A stretch of DNA of 64,000 bases from Streptomyces sp. S465. GTDB lineage: Bacteria > Actinomycetota > Actinomycetes > Streptomycetales > Streptomycetaceae. The stretch is from NCBI RefSeq assembly GCF_026898115.1, contig NZ_CP114036.1:5140001-5204000 (forward strand), read 5' to 3'. The notes beneath the pieces were generated by a model that was not told where the DNA came from, ran no database searches, and worked only from the letters and a program-made list of their open reading frames with translations. This document shows positions 13,349 through 21,401 of this stretch, piece by piece; position 1 is the stretch's first letter; each line of letters opens with the position of its first letter. A program made the position numbers and the translations under genes.

Positions 13349-14356
13349 GTGCGTAAGGTCTGGCTGGGTGTCAGTGTCGGTCTCGGAGTCTCCTTTTCCT
13401 TCGTCGCGCTGCTCGTCGTCGGCACCTACATGGTCGCGGCGGACCTCGTCGGCGGTGCGGGCGGTAAGGCCGTCGGGCTGGCGAAGGGCTCCGTCCCCGC
13501 CGCGTACGAATCGCTGATCCAGGAGTATGGGAACTCCTGCTCCGCCATCAACCCGGCGCTCCTCGCCGCGCAGCTCTACCAGGAGAGCGGCTGGAACGCG
13601 AAGGCGCAGAGCCCGGCCAACGCCAAGGGGCTGGCGCAGTTCATCCCCGCCACCTGGGCCTCGCACGGGGTCGACGGCAACAAGGACGGCGTCAAGGACA
13701 TCTGGGACCCGCAGGACGCGATCCCGTCGGCGGCCGCCTATGACTGTTCGCTCGCCAAGTACGTCAAGGACGTGCCGGGCAACCCGACGCACAACATGCT
13801 GGCCTCGTACAACGCGGGTGCGTACGCGGTGATCAAGTACGGCGGGGTGCCGCCTTACAGCGAGACCCAGAACTATGTGAAGACCATTACCACCCTCGCC
13901 AAGAGCTTCGAGGCGCCGGTCCAGAAGGTCCAGCCCTCCCAGCAGTCGGCCGGGGCGATCTACTTCGCGCAGAAGCAGCTCGGCAAGCCCTATCTGTGGG
14001 GCGGGAACGGCACGCCGGAGCAGGGCGGGCGGTTCGACTGCTCGGGGCTGACGAAGGCGGCGTACAAGACGGTCGGGATCGACCTGCCGCGCGTCGCCAA
14101 CGACCAGTGGAACGCCGGACCGCATCCCAAGCGGGACGAGCTGCTCCCCGGGGACCTGGTCTTCTTCGCCTACGACCTCGACGATCCGAGATCGATCCAC
14201 CACGTGGGGATCTATGTGGGCGGCGGCTACATGATCAACGCTCCCTACACCGGTGCGGTGATCCGTTTTGACAAGATCGACACGCCGGACTACATCGGTG
14301 CTACGCGGGTGACCCAAGATGGCGCAAAAGCGCTGCCGCGGGCGAACTCCGCGTGA
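13349..14356 (+). CDS. CwlT-like bifunctional lytic transglycosylase / NlpC-P60 endopeptidase
   Basis: A 335-residue exported wall hydrolase. After an N-terminal membrane anchor (about residues 5-30) comes a soluble lytic transglycosylase domain with the catalytic Glu in LYQESGWN and the partner motif AKGLAQFIPATW. It is followed by an NlpC/P60 domain with catalytic Cys in FDCSGLTKAAY and His in HHVGIYVGGG. The order SLT then NlpC/P60 is that of CwlT/TcpG proteins, which open peptidoglycan for Gram-positive T4SS channels (VirB1 role). The GTG start at 13349 is chosen because a GGGGGAGG ribosome site lies 8 nt upstream; the ATG at 13331 lacks proper spacing. Transcribed divergently from the T4SS-like operon. 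Confidence 0.88.
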   Translation: MRKVWLGVSVGLGVSFSFVALLVVGTYMVAADLVGGAGGKAVGLAKGSVPAAYESLIQEYGNSCSAINPALLAAQLYQESGWNAKAQSPANAKGLAQFIPATWASHGVDGNKDGVKDIWDPQDAIPSAAAYDCSLAKYVKDVPGNPTHNMLASYNAGAYAVIKYGGVPPYSETQNYVKTITTLAKSFEAPVQKVQPSQQSAGAIYFAQKQLGKPYLWGGNGTPEQGGRFDCSGLTKAAYKTVGIDLPRVANDQWNAGPHPKRDELLPGDLVFFAYDLDDPRSIHHVGIYVGGGYMINAPYTGAVIRFDKIDTPDYIGATRVTQDGAKALPRANSA

Positions 14357-14424
14357 AGATTCCCCCTGAGCTGCGACGATCGGTCACCCTTCGATAACGT
14401 CCCGGTGATCGTTGGGTTGAGAAC

Positions 14425-14450
14425 GGAACCCCCGGCGAGAAGAGGGCGTT
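14425..14450 (+). promoter_or_regulatory. possible ECF (SigE-type) promoter upstream of PAP2 gene
   Basis: GGAAC at 14425-14429 and CGTT at 14447-14450 are separated by 17 nt, close to the SigE-type GGAAC...CGTC pattern of Streptomyces cell-envelope genes. About 140 nt upstream of the PAP2 start. Sequence match only. Confidence 0.3.
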
Positions 14451-14590
14451 CCCTGGAAGTGGATCGAGCGTGGATCCGTGTGGACCGACGGCGGACTGTC
14501 CGGCGGCGGTCGCGGTGACCACGATCGCACGGCATGACGGGGGTTGGCAGCTGCACGTAGTGACAGGCAAGAGATAAGGGGCCACGGCAT

Positions 14591-15304
14591 ATGGCTGGAC
14601 TCGCACTGGACGGGTCGAACCCCGATGTCAGCCTTCTCTACGACATCAACGGGCTGGCGAAGGACGCCCCCCACTGGTTCGACCGCGTCATGGAGTTCGT
14701 CGGCGAGTACGGGATCATCATCGGGCTCGCCCTGGTGACCCTGGCCGCCTGGTGGAACGTGCGGAAGCGGCCGCAGGACGCGCCGTCCGCCGTCGCCGGG
14801 CTGGTGTGGGCCCCGCTGGCCGCCGGGCTGGCGCTGGTGGCCAACATCCCGATCCGCGGCTTCGTCGAGCGGCCGCGGCCCTTCAACGACCACCAGGGGC
14901 TCGACGTCCTGGTCGCGGGGAAGACCGACTTCTCGTTCGTCAGCGACCACGCGACGCTGACCATGGCGGTCGCCGCCGGTGTCTTCATGGCCCACCGCGC
15001 CTACGGGTCGATCGCGATAGGCCTCGCGCTGCTGGAAGGGTTCTGCCGCGTCTATATGGGCGTCCACTACCCCACCGACGTGATCGGTGGGTTCGCGCTG
15101 GGCACGGCGGTCACGCTGCTGCTGGCGCCGCTCGCGATGATGCTGCTGACACCGCTGACCACCACCCTCGCGAACTCGCGCGCCGGGTGGCTGGTGCGGA
15201 CCGAGCCCGCCGCGGCGGACCGGGGTGCGGACGAGGCGTTCCCGGAGCTTCCCGGGTCCCGCTCGGCGGACGGCGACCGCGGGAACAAGGACCTGGCGGC
15301 CTGA
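14591..15304 (+). CDS. PAP2-family membrane phosphatase
   Basis: A 237-residue polytopic membrane protein with the three phosphatase motifs of the PAP2/BacA-type lipid phosphatases: the RP pair in IRGFVERPRPF, the histidine motif in FVSDHAT (variant of PSGH), and CRVYMGVHYPTD (SRxxxxxHxxxD type). Likely dephosphorylates an undecaprenyl or phosphatidyl phosphate at the outer face of the membrane. The C-terminus is a hydrophilic tail. It follows the wall hydrolase on the same strand after 234 bp and may be transcribed on its own. Confidence 0.88.
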   Translation: MAGLALDGSNPDVSLLYDINGLAKDAPHWFDRVMEFVGEYGIIIGLALVTLAAWWNVRKRPQDAPSAVAGLVWAPLAAGLALVANIPIRGFVERPRPFNDHQGLDVLVAGKTDFSFVSDHATLTMAVAAGVFMAHRAYGSIAIGLALLEGFCRVYMGVHYPTDVIGGFALGTAVTLLLAPLAMMLLTPLTTTLANSRAGWLVRTEPAAADRGADEAFPELPGSRSADGDRGNKDLAA

Positions 15305-15338
15305 GCGGCTTCCTTACGGATGCGATGAAGGGTTCCGA

Positions 15339-15364
15339 GAAGGCCCGGCGGCAGCCGGGCCTTC
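15339..15364. terminator. bidirectional hairpin between convergent genes
   Basis: A perfect 11-bp stem (GAAGGCCCGGC at 15339-15349, partner 15354-15364) with a 4-nt loop lies between the convergent PAP2 and flavin oxidase genes. There is no long T-tract. Confidence 0.75.
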
Positions 15365-15379
15365 AGCGCATCCGGGTGC

Positions 15380-16969
15380 TCACAGCGCCTGCGGGAAGTC
15401 GAAGAGCCGGTCCGGGTCGTACCGCTTCTTCAGCCGCGTGAGCTTGTCGGCGGCCGAGCCGTAGTACGCCGAGCGCCAGTCCTTCAGCGACGCGTCCGTG
15501 TAGTTCTGGTACGCCGCCCCGGAGGCGTACCGCCGCATCGCCGTATGGGCCTCGTCCAGCCAGGCGTTCGGCGCGCTGCCCGAGCCGCTCGCCGCCCAGG
15601 ACGCGGTGTACTGCGCGAGGAACCGCGAGCGGCGGTGGACGAAGGACGTGGCCGTGGGCGCGACCCGGTTGACCGCCCCGCCGAGCGCGGTGAGCGCGAT
15701 GCTGACCCCGCCCCCGCCGCTGGTGCGCCGTCCGTAGCGGTCCAGCTGGTCGAGCATGGCCCGTACGCCCGCCTGGCTCAGCGAGCGGTCGTAGAAGTCC
15801 GAGCGCGCCGCGTAGGTCTCGCGGTTCAGCACCCCGGAGGTGCTGCGGCCGGGCTTGTCGCCGGGCAGGTGGCAGTCGGTCGTCGAGGTGTCGCCGCAGC
15901 CCGCGTACATCCGCATGGCGTCGACGTAACCGCGGCGGCGCAGGGAGACCTGGGAGGCGGGGCCGGGGCCGCCGGGTCCGTCGGCGAGCCGGTCCACCGC
16001 GTCTTGCAGCGCGCCGTAGGTGCCGAGCGAGAAGCAGCTCACGGATACGGTGGGGGTGTGTCCGGGGGTGGCCGAAAGGTGCAGCGCCGACCAGATCTCG
16101 TCCGGCTGGTCCGGACCCCAGGTCTGCCAGGCGCTCAGCACCTTCGTGGCCTTGGCCCACGGCCATGACATGTAGCAGGTGACGCCGTCGGCCGCCGCGT
16201 GCGTACGGAAGCGCAGTTCGGTGACGACGCCGAAGTTGCCGTTGCCCGCGCCGCGCAGCGCCCAGAACAGATCGGCCTCGCGGTCCTTGGAGACCTCCAG
16301 GGTCTTGCCGTCCGCGGTGACGATGGTCGCCCCGGTGAGGCTGTCGGCGGTGAGCCCGTACGCCCGGGAGACCACGCCGTGGCCGCCGCCGAGGGTCAGC
16401 CCTGAGATGCCGACGCTCGGGCAGGAGCCACCGGGGACGGTGACCCCGTGGGCGCCGAGCTGTGTGTAGACGTCGATGAGCTTGGCGCCGGCGCCGATCC
16501 GTGCCTCGCCGGAGGTCGTGCGGATCGACGAGAGCGTGGAGACGTCGATGACCAGGCGGCCGTCGCCGCTCGACCAACCGGCGTAGGAGTGCCCGCCGTT
16601 GCGTATGGCGACGGGGGAGCCGTGGCGCCGGGCGAAGTCCAGACAGGCGGAGATGTCCGAGGTGTTCGCCGCATAGGCGACGGCGGCGGGGCGCAGATGG
16701 TCGAAGCGGGTGTTGTAGAGCCGGCTGGCGGAGGTGTAGTCGGAGTCTCCTGGGCGCACCAGGTCGCCCTGTAGGTCCTTGCCGAGCGCGCTCCAGTCGG
16801 CGGACCGCGGCTTGCCGTCGATGGCGCCGCGCGTACCGCTCGCGGAGGCCGAACGGACGTCCGTCGAGGAGGAGCCGCCGGCCTGTCCCGTGCCGTCGTC
16901 GCACGCGGTGGCCCAGGTGGCGGTGGCCGCCAGCCCCGTGCCCGCTGCCAGCAGTGTCCGCCGGTTCAT
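15380..16969 (-). CDS. secreted BBE-like FAD oxidoreductase, probably bicovalent flavin
   Basis: 529 residues. A twin-arginine-like N-terminus (MNRRTLLAAG) ends at a lipobox-like ATAC, so export as a lipoprotein or Tat substrate is likely. The FAD-binding PCMH domain contains RNGGHSYAG with His127, the usual 8-alpha-histidyl flavin site, and GGSCPSVGISG with Cys183, which in glucooligosaccharide oxidase-type enzymes forms the second covalent bond to FAD. The C-terminal BBE motif (YTDASLKDW...YYG...RYDPDRLFDFP) is present. Probably oxidises a sugar or secondary metabolite; the substrate is unknown. Confidence 0.88.
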   Translation of the reverse strand: MNRRTLLAAGTGLAATATWATACDDGTGQAGGSSSTDVRSASASGTRGAIDGKPRSADWSALGKDLQGDLVRPGDSDYTSASRLYNTRFDHLRPAAVAYAANTSDISACLDFARRHGSPVAIRNGGHSYAGWSSGDGRLVIDVSTLSSIRTTSGEARIGAGAKLIDVYTQLGAHGVTVPGGSCPSVGISGLTLGGGHGVVSRAYGLTADSLTGATIVTADGKTLEVSKDREADLFWALRGAGNGNFGVVTELRFRTHAAADGVTCYMSWPWAKATKVLSAWQTWGPDQPDEIWSALHLSATPGHTPTVSVSCFSLGTYGALQDAVDRLADGPGGPGPASQVSLRRRGYVDAMRMYAGCGDTSTTDCHLPGDKPGRSTSGVLNRETYAARSDFYDRSLSQAGVRAMLDQLDRYGRRTSGGGGVSIALTALGGAVNRVAPTATSFVHRRSRFLAQYTASWAASGSGSAPNAWLDEAHTAMRRYASGAAYQNYTDASLKDWRSAYYGSAADKLTRLKKRYDPDRLFDFPQAL

Positions 16970-17142
16970 GGCGGTGTCCCCTCCCTGTCGACGCTGTTCT
17001 CAACCGTCGACCGGGCCACCGCGAAGTCGGCCCGGTCTCAGGGTCAGAGGGGTGCACCGGGCGGTGTGGTTCCGCTTGTGGCCGAATAGTTGTCGGGGGA
17101 CGGACAAGCCGGGACTGACGCGTCGCGGCGGACAAAGCCGCG

Positions 17143-17346
17143 CTAGTCGGACGAGGCCGGTGAATCGCCCGCGCCGGAGGGGGAGTGACGGGCCGTCGCG
17201 TGGGCGGCCGCGTCGTCGCGGGCGACGGCGCGGGCGCGACGGGCCGGGCCGGACCAGCCGCAGGTGCAGCGGGCGATGGCGAAGGCGCCACGTTCCACGG
17301 TGGTGGTGCGGTCCTGGCTGGGGCCCATGTCGGCTGAGTCGAGCAC
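17143..17346 (-). CDS. small hypothetical protein with CxCGW motif
   Basis: A 67-residue protein containing RCTCGWSGPARRARAVARDDAAAH, a possible half zinc knuckle (only two Cys) followed by an Arg/Ala-rich helix. Divergent from the lipoprotein gene. It looks like a conserved small Streptomyces protein, but the function is unknown and the start is uncertain. Confidence 0.6.
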   Translation of the reverse strand: MLDSADMGPSQDRTTTVERGAFAIARCTCGWSGPARRARAVARDDAAAHATARHSPSGAGDSPASSD

Positions 17347-17442
17347 ATGACCACGCTATCGGGCCGTGACGGGCCACCGGTGCGGATCGTTAAACCAACA
17401 AGTATCAAGCGTGGACGAGCGTGGCCAGGGGGTCGGCGGTCG

Positions 17443-18357
17443 ATGGAGTTCCAGCAGCGCGGGCTCGGCGTACGGAGACGGGTGAGGGCGGTCGCCGGGG
17501 TCGTGGCGGCCGGACTGCTGGCCGTGTCGCCGGCGGCCGTCAGCGGCTGTTCCTCCCAGACGGTGGCCGATGAACGCCCCGGCGGCGCCGCGCGGGAGAG
17601 CGCGGTCTCGGTGCTGCACCGGGCCGCGGATGTGCTGGTCAGATCGGGCAGTTCACGGGTCCGTACGACCATGGAGACGGCAACGGGCGGCACCCGCGTG
17701 TCCATCCGGGGCAGCGGTGCGTACGACTTCGAGAAGCGGCTGGGCCGGCTGCGGCTGCTGCTGCCGAGGGACGCGACGGGGACCGCCGAGCACGCGCCGA
17801 TCACCGAACTCCTGGCCTCCGGGGCGCTTTTCATGCGCAACCGCGGCGCGGGCATTCCCCGCGACAAATGGGTGCGGGTGGATACCACGGACGTTCCGGA
17901 CGGCAATCTGGTCACCGGCGGGGCCACGGACCCGCTGACCGCCGCCGAGCTGCTGCGCGGGGTGCGGAAGGCCAGCCTGGTCGGCGAGGAGGGACTCGGC
18001 GGGGATCTGGTGCGCCACTACCGCGGCACCACCGACATCGGCCGGGCGGCGCGGGCCGCCTCGGAGGGTGCGCGGGGCTCGCTGGGGGCCGCGGCGCGGG
18101 GATTCGCCGAGCGCGCGGTGCCCTTCGACGCGTATCTCGACGGACTCGGCCGGCTGCGTCAGGTGCGGCACCGGTTCACGGTGAGCGGCCGGGGTGACGG
18201 ACAGGGGGAGTCGGAGGGCTCGGGTGCCGCCGGGCGGCGCGGTGCGCTGCGGGTCGCCTCGACGACGGAGCTGTACGACTTCGGGACGCCGGCCGTGGTC
18301 GAGCTCCCCAAGCCCACGGATATCTACACAGGAAAGGTCGGATCACCTCAGAAGTAG
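17443..18357 (+). CDS. putative lipoprotein (LppX/LprG-like candidate)
   Basis: 304 residues. A basic N-terminus and hydrophobic stretch lead to the lipobox AVSGC with Cys36. The mature part has alternating hydrophobic/charged segments (YDFEKRLGRLRLLLP, GALFMRNRG, KWVRVDTTDV, YLDGLGRLRQVRHRF) suggesting a beta-rich fold like the LolA/LppX-type lipoproteins; this assignment is tentative. The start at MEFQQRG is preferred because it puts a normal signal peptide at the N-terminus and AGGGGG lies about 10 nt upstream. Confidence 0.75.
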   Translation: MEFQQRGLGVRRRVRAVAGVVAAGLLAVSPAAVSGCSSQTVADERPGGAARESAVSVLHRAADVLVRSGSSRVRTTMETATGGTRVSIRGSGAYDFEKRLGRLRLLLPRDATGTAEHAPITELLASGALFMRNRGAGIPRDKWVRVDTTDVPDGNLVTGGATDPLTAAELLRGVRKASLVGEEGLGGDLVRHYRGTTDIGRAARAASEGARGSLGAAARGFAERAVPFDAYLDGLGRLRQVRHRFTVSGRGDGQGESEGSGAAGRRGALRVASTTELYDFGTPAVVELPKPTDIYTGKVGSPQK

Positions 18358-18484
18358 TCGGAGGGGCCCGCTTTGCCCTTCGAAATGGCCCATCCGTGCC
18401 ATGCGCGGAGTGTGTACCGATCCCTACGCTGGGAAGCCGCTGCTCGAAAGTGCTCGCAGGTGCTCGCTGGAGGAGGTGAAACAC

Positions 18485-18778
18485 GTGGTTGCGCGTCGCG
18501 GCTCGTCGGGCCCGGACCCCGTGGCCCTCGTCGAAATCGATCTCTACGGTGATTTGATGATCGCTGCGTCGAGCGCGGACGAGGACAGGCTCAGTACGGA
18601 CCGTATCGACGAGGTGCTCCGGGTGCAGGCCGACCGATCGGAATCGGCCGAGGGCGCCAACGGCGTCGAAGGCATCACAGGTGTCAAAGGTTCCGGAGGC
18701 GTCCAAAGCGCCACGGGCGCTCATGGCGCCGAGGGAGTCGGGGGCGCCCCGGAGGCCGAGGGCCCGGACGCCCCGTAG
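18485..18778 (+). CDS. small protein with collagen-like Gly-X-Y tail
   Basis: A 97-residue protein. The N-terminal half (VALVEIDLYGDLMIAASSAD...IDEVL) is a short conserved block of unknown function. The C-terminal 41 residues form about 13 triplets, of which 11 begin with Gly (GAN, GVE, GIT, GVK and so on), a short collagen-like run. The GTG start at 18485 has GGAGG about 8 nt upstream; a GTG at 18476 is in frame but too close to the ribosome site. No export signal is seen. Confidence 0.7.
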   Translation: MVARRGSSGPDPVALVEIDLYGDLMIAASSADEDRLSTDRIDEVLRVQADRSESAEGANGVEGITGVKGSGGVQSATGAHGAEGVGGAPEAEGPDAP

Positions 18779-18951
18779 CGACGTCGCCGCCTCGTCGGAC
18801 GGATGCCTCGCGGGTCCCGTCCGGCGAGGACGCGGTCATGGTGCCGGTCATGTCGGTGCCGGTCATGTCCACGCCGGTCGGTCCGTCTGGAACTCCACCC
18901 CGGTCATGTCCACGCCCCGCGGCGGTCAGGGGCGGCGGTGGTAGCCGGTGC

Positions 18952-19356
18952 TCAGGTCCGCAGCAGCCGGGCGATGGCCGCTGTGGCCTCGGCCACCTTG
19001 GCGTCCACCTCGCTCGTGCCCTCCGTCTCGCCCTGGGCGGCGCTCTCCACGGCCGCGCTGGCGACGCAGTGGCGCAAATGCTCCTCGAGCAGCTGGAGGG
19101 CGAAGGACTGGAGCGCCTTGGTGCTCGCCGAGACCTGAGTGAGTATGTCGATGCAGTAGACGTCCTCCTCGACCATCCGCTGCAATCCTCTGATCTGGCC
19201 CTCGATCCGGCGCAGCCGCTTGAGGTGCTGATCCTTTTGCTTGGCGTACCCGTGGCCGCCGTGGGGTACGGAGTCCTGGGCGGACGTCTGGCCGGACGCC
19301 TGGCCCCGCTCGTCGCCTTCGATGGGCGCGGTGGTGTCGGCTGCCGTGGTCGTCAT
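18952..19356 (-). CDS. csoR: CsoR copper-sensing repressor
   Basis: A 134-residue DUF156/CsoR-family protein. It represses copper-resistance genes and releases DNA on Cu(I) binding. The family copper ligands are present as Cys68, His93 and Cys97 (Cys-x24-His-x3-Cys), with the helix RLRRIEGQIRGLQRM typical of CsoR. The start at 19356 has GGGAGG 6 nt upstream; the longer upstream reading would run through the operator. The N-terminal 35 residues are a hydrophilic extension and the C-terminus is acidic. The operator lies about 30 bp upstream, so autoregulation is likely. No copper ATPase or chaperone is in the window. Confidence 0.93.
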   Translation of the reverse strand: MTTTAADTTAPIEGDERGQASGQTSAQDSVPHGGHGYAKQKDQHLKRLRRIEGQIRGLQRMVEEDVYCIDILTQVSASTKALQSFALQLLEEHLRHCVASAAVESAAQGETEGTSEVDAKVAEATAAIARLLRT

Positions 19357-19385
19357 GGCGTCCTCCCGTTGATCGTCCTCTGTCC

Positions 19386-19410
19386 CCATATACCCCCAGT
19401 GGGTATATGG
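19386..19410. promoter_or_regulatory. CsoR operator
   Basis: A perfect inverted repeat with 10-bp arms (CCATATACCC and GGGTATATGG) around a 5-bp centre. It matches the known ATACCCC...GGGTAT style of CsoR sites and lies 30 bp upstream of the csoR start codon. Confidence 0.85.
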
Positions 19411-19548
19411 TACCGGCTTTTCCGGTCGAACCGGGCCCCCGTGCTGAGCACTCTGCCCTATGGGCGACACTGGGAACGCCGGTTACCGTGGCCGGAAGAT
19501 GCGCCTAGCATCGACGAGTCCCCATCCGCTGCATTCCGAGGATCCCCA

Positions 19549-20169
19549 GTGCGCTTTCGTCTGACCCCCAGGGAGACGAGCTTTTACGACATGTTCGCCG
19601 CGTCCGCGGACAACATCGTGACCGGCTCCAAGCTCCTGATGGAACTGCTCGGGGCGGACTCCTCCGCTCGTGCCGAGATCGCCGAGCGGATGAGGGCCGC
19701 GGAGCACGCCGGGGACGACGCCACACACGCGATCTTCCACCAGCTGAACTCCTCCTTCATCACCCCGTTCGACCGCGAGGACATCTACTCCCTGGCCTCG
19801 TCCCTCGACGACATCATGGACTTCATGGAGGAGGCCGTCGACCTGGTCGTTCTCTACCAGATCGAGGAGCTGCCCAAGGGGGTCGAGCAGCAGATCGAGG
19901 TGCTGGCGCGAGCGGCCGAGCTGACCGCCGAGGCGATGCCGAATCTGCGCACCATGACCAACCTCACGGAGTACTGGATCGAGGTCAACCGGCTGGAGAA
20001 CCAGGCGGACCAGATTCACCGCAAGCTCCTGGCCCACCTCTTCAACGGTAAGTACGACGCCATCGAGGTGCTCAAGCTCAAGCAGATCGTCGATGTGCTG
20101 GAGGAGGCGGCCGACGCCTTCGAGCATGTGGCCAACACGGTCGAGACCATCGCCGTCAAGGAGTCCTGA
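19549..20169 (+). CDS. DUF47 / PhoU-like phosphate transport regulator
   Basis: A 206-residue helical protein of the DUF47 (PhoU-like, YkaA) family, recognised by FYDMFAASADNIVTGSKLLMELL and the repeated acidic helices FDREDIYSLASSLDDIMDFMEE and RLENQADQIHRK. These proteins accompany Pit transporters and are thought to tune their activity. GTG start with GAGGA 8 nt upstream; it ends 8 bp before the pit gene, so the two form an operon. Confidence 0.92.
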   Translation: MRFRLTPRETSFYDMFAASADNIVTGSKLLMELLGADSSARAEIAERMRAAEHAGDDATHAIFHQLNSSFITPFDREDIYSLASSLDDIMDFMEEAVDLVVLYQIEELPKGVEQQIEVLARAAELTAEAMPNLRTMTNLTEYWIEVNRLENQADQIHRKLLAHLFNGKYDAIEVLKLKQIVDVLEEAADAFEHVANTVETIAVKES

Positions 20170-20177
20170 GCCCCGGC

Positions 20178-21176
20178 ATGGACACCCTCGCGCTTGTCGT
20201 GACCATCGCGGTCGCGCTCTTCTTCACCTATACCAACGGCTTCCACGACTCGGCCAACGCCATCGCGACCTCGGTCTCCACCCGGGCGCTGACCCCCAGG
20301 GCGGCGCTGGCGATGGCCGCCGTGATGAACCTCGCGGGTGCCTTCCTGGGCAGCGGCGTCGCCAAAACCGTCAGTGAGGGGCTGATCGCGACCCCCACGG
20401 GCGGCCAAGGCATGATGATCTTGTTCGCCGGGTTGGTCGGTGCGATCACCTGGAACATGGTGACCTGGTACTTCGGTCTGCCGTCCTCCTCCTCGCACGC
20501 CCTGTTCGGCGGGCTGGTCGGCGCGGCACTCGCGGGAGCCAGCACGGTCCACTGGGACGGGGTGCTGGAGAAGATCGTCATCCCGATGGTGCTCTCGCCC
20601 GTCGTCGGCCTGGTGCTGGGCTACTTCGTGATGGTGATCATCCTCTGGCTGTTCCGCAACGCGAACCCGCACAAGGCCAAGCGCGGCTTCCGGATAGCGC
20701 AGACCGTCTCGGCGGCGGGCATGGCGCTCGGCCACGGTCTGCAGGATGCCCAGAAGACCATGGGTGTCGTGGTGATGGCCCTGGTCATCGGGGGCGTCCA
20801 GGACGAAGGCGACGCGATTCCGGTGTGGGTGAAGATCGCCTGCGCCGCGATGCTGTCGCTCGGCACCTACGCGGGCGGCTGGCGCATCATGCGCACGCTG
20901 GGACGGCGGATCATCGAGCTGGACCCGCCGCAGGGATTCGCGGCGGAGACCACGGCGGCCGGCGTCATGTACACGGCGTCGTTCATGTTCCAGGCGCCGA
21001 TCTCGACCACGCATGTCATAACGTCGGCGATCATGGGTGTGGGGGCCACCAAGCGGGTGAGCGCGGTCCGCTGGGGCGTCGCGAAGAACATCGTCCTCGG
21101 CTGGTTCATCACCATGCCCGCGGCGGCCGCGGTCGCCGCGCTCTGCTACTGGATCGTCAACCTGGCCTTCGGCTGA
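20178..21176 (+). CDS. pitH: low-affinity inorganic phosphate transporter (PiT family)
   Basis: A 332-residue polytopic membrane protein. It carries the PHO4/PiT signature twice, in NGFHDSANAIATSVSTRALTP near the N-terminus and AAGMALGHGLQDAQKTMGVV in the middle; these repeats form the phosphate/cation path. Transports metal-phosphate or phosphate with H+. Operon with the DUF47 gene. Gene name by comparison with the S. coelicolor pitH locus next to csoR and pst. Confidence 0.92.
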   Translation: MDTLALVVTIAVALFFTYTNGFHDSANAIATSVSTRALTPRAALAMAAVMNLAGAFLGSGVAKTVSEGLIATPTGGQGMMILFAGLVGAITWNMVTWYFGLPSSSSHALFGGLVGAALAGASTVHWDGVLEKIVIPMVLSPVVGLVLGYFVMVIILWLFRNANPHKAKRGFRIAQTVSAAGMALGHGLQDAQKTMGVVVMALVIGGVQDEGDAIPVWVKIACAAMLSLGTYAGGWRIMRTLGRRIIELDPPQGFAAETTAAGVMYTASFMFQAPISTTHVITSAIMGVGATKRVSAVRWGVAKNIVLGWFITMPAAAAVAALCYWIVNLAFG

Positions 21177-21184
21177 CCGTTGGG

Positions 21185-21280
21185 CGTTCCCGTGTGAAGC
21201 CGGACGTTCCGCGTAAGCCGGACGTTCCGCGTAAAGCCAGACGTTCCCGCGTGAAGCCGGACGTGCGGCCGGACGTACGA
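21185..21280. repeat. 18-20 bp degenerate tandem repeat downstream of pit
   Basis: Four to five units of CGTTCCCGCGTGAAGCCGGA type, each slightly different in length, between the pit stop codon and its terminator. Confidence 0.8.
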
Positions 21281-21293
21281 GCAAAAACGCAGT

Positions 21294-21329
21294 GGGCCCG
21301 CCCCCGGGAGCCAGGGGCGGGCCCTTTCT
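21294..21329. terminator. terminator between pit and pstB
   Basis: A perfect 11-bp stem (GGGCCCGCCCC at 21294-21304, partner 21314-21324) with a 9-nt loop, followed by TTTCT on the + strand. It ends the pit operon and may also serve the convergent pst operon. Confidence 0.85.
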
Positions 21330-21401
21330 CGTCTTGCGGTGGCACCGCCATGCAGCACCGCAGGACGTTTTGGTTCCTCGCCGGGCGGGCGAGGGGCCTG
21401 G

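Noticed and set aside
4882..14356. Complete integrative conjugative element
   Set aside because: No relaxase, integrase, att site or tRNA target was found in the window; only the secretion-type genes are present.
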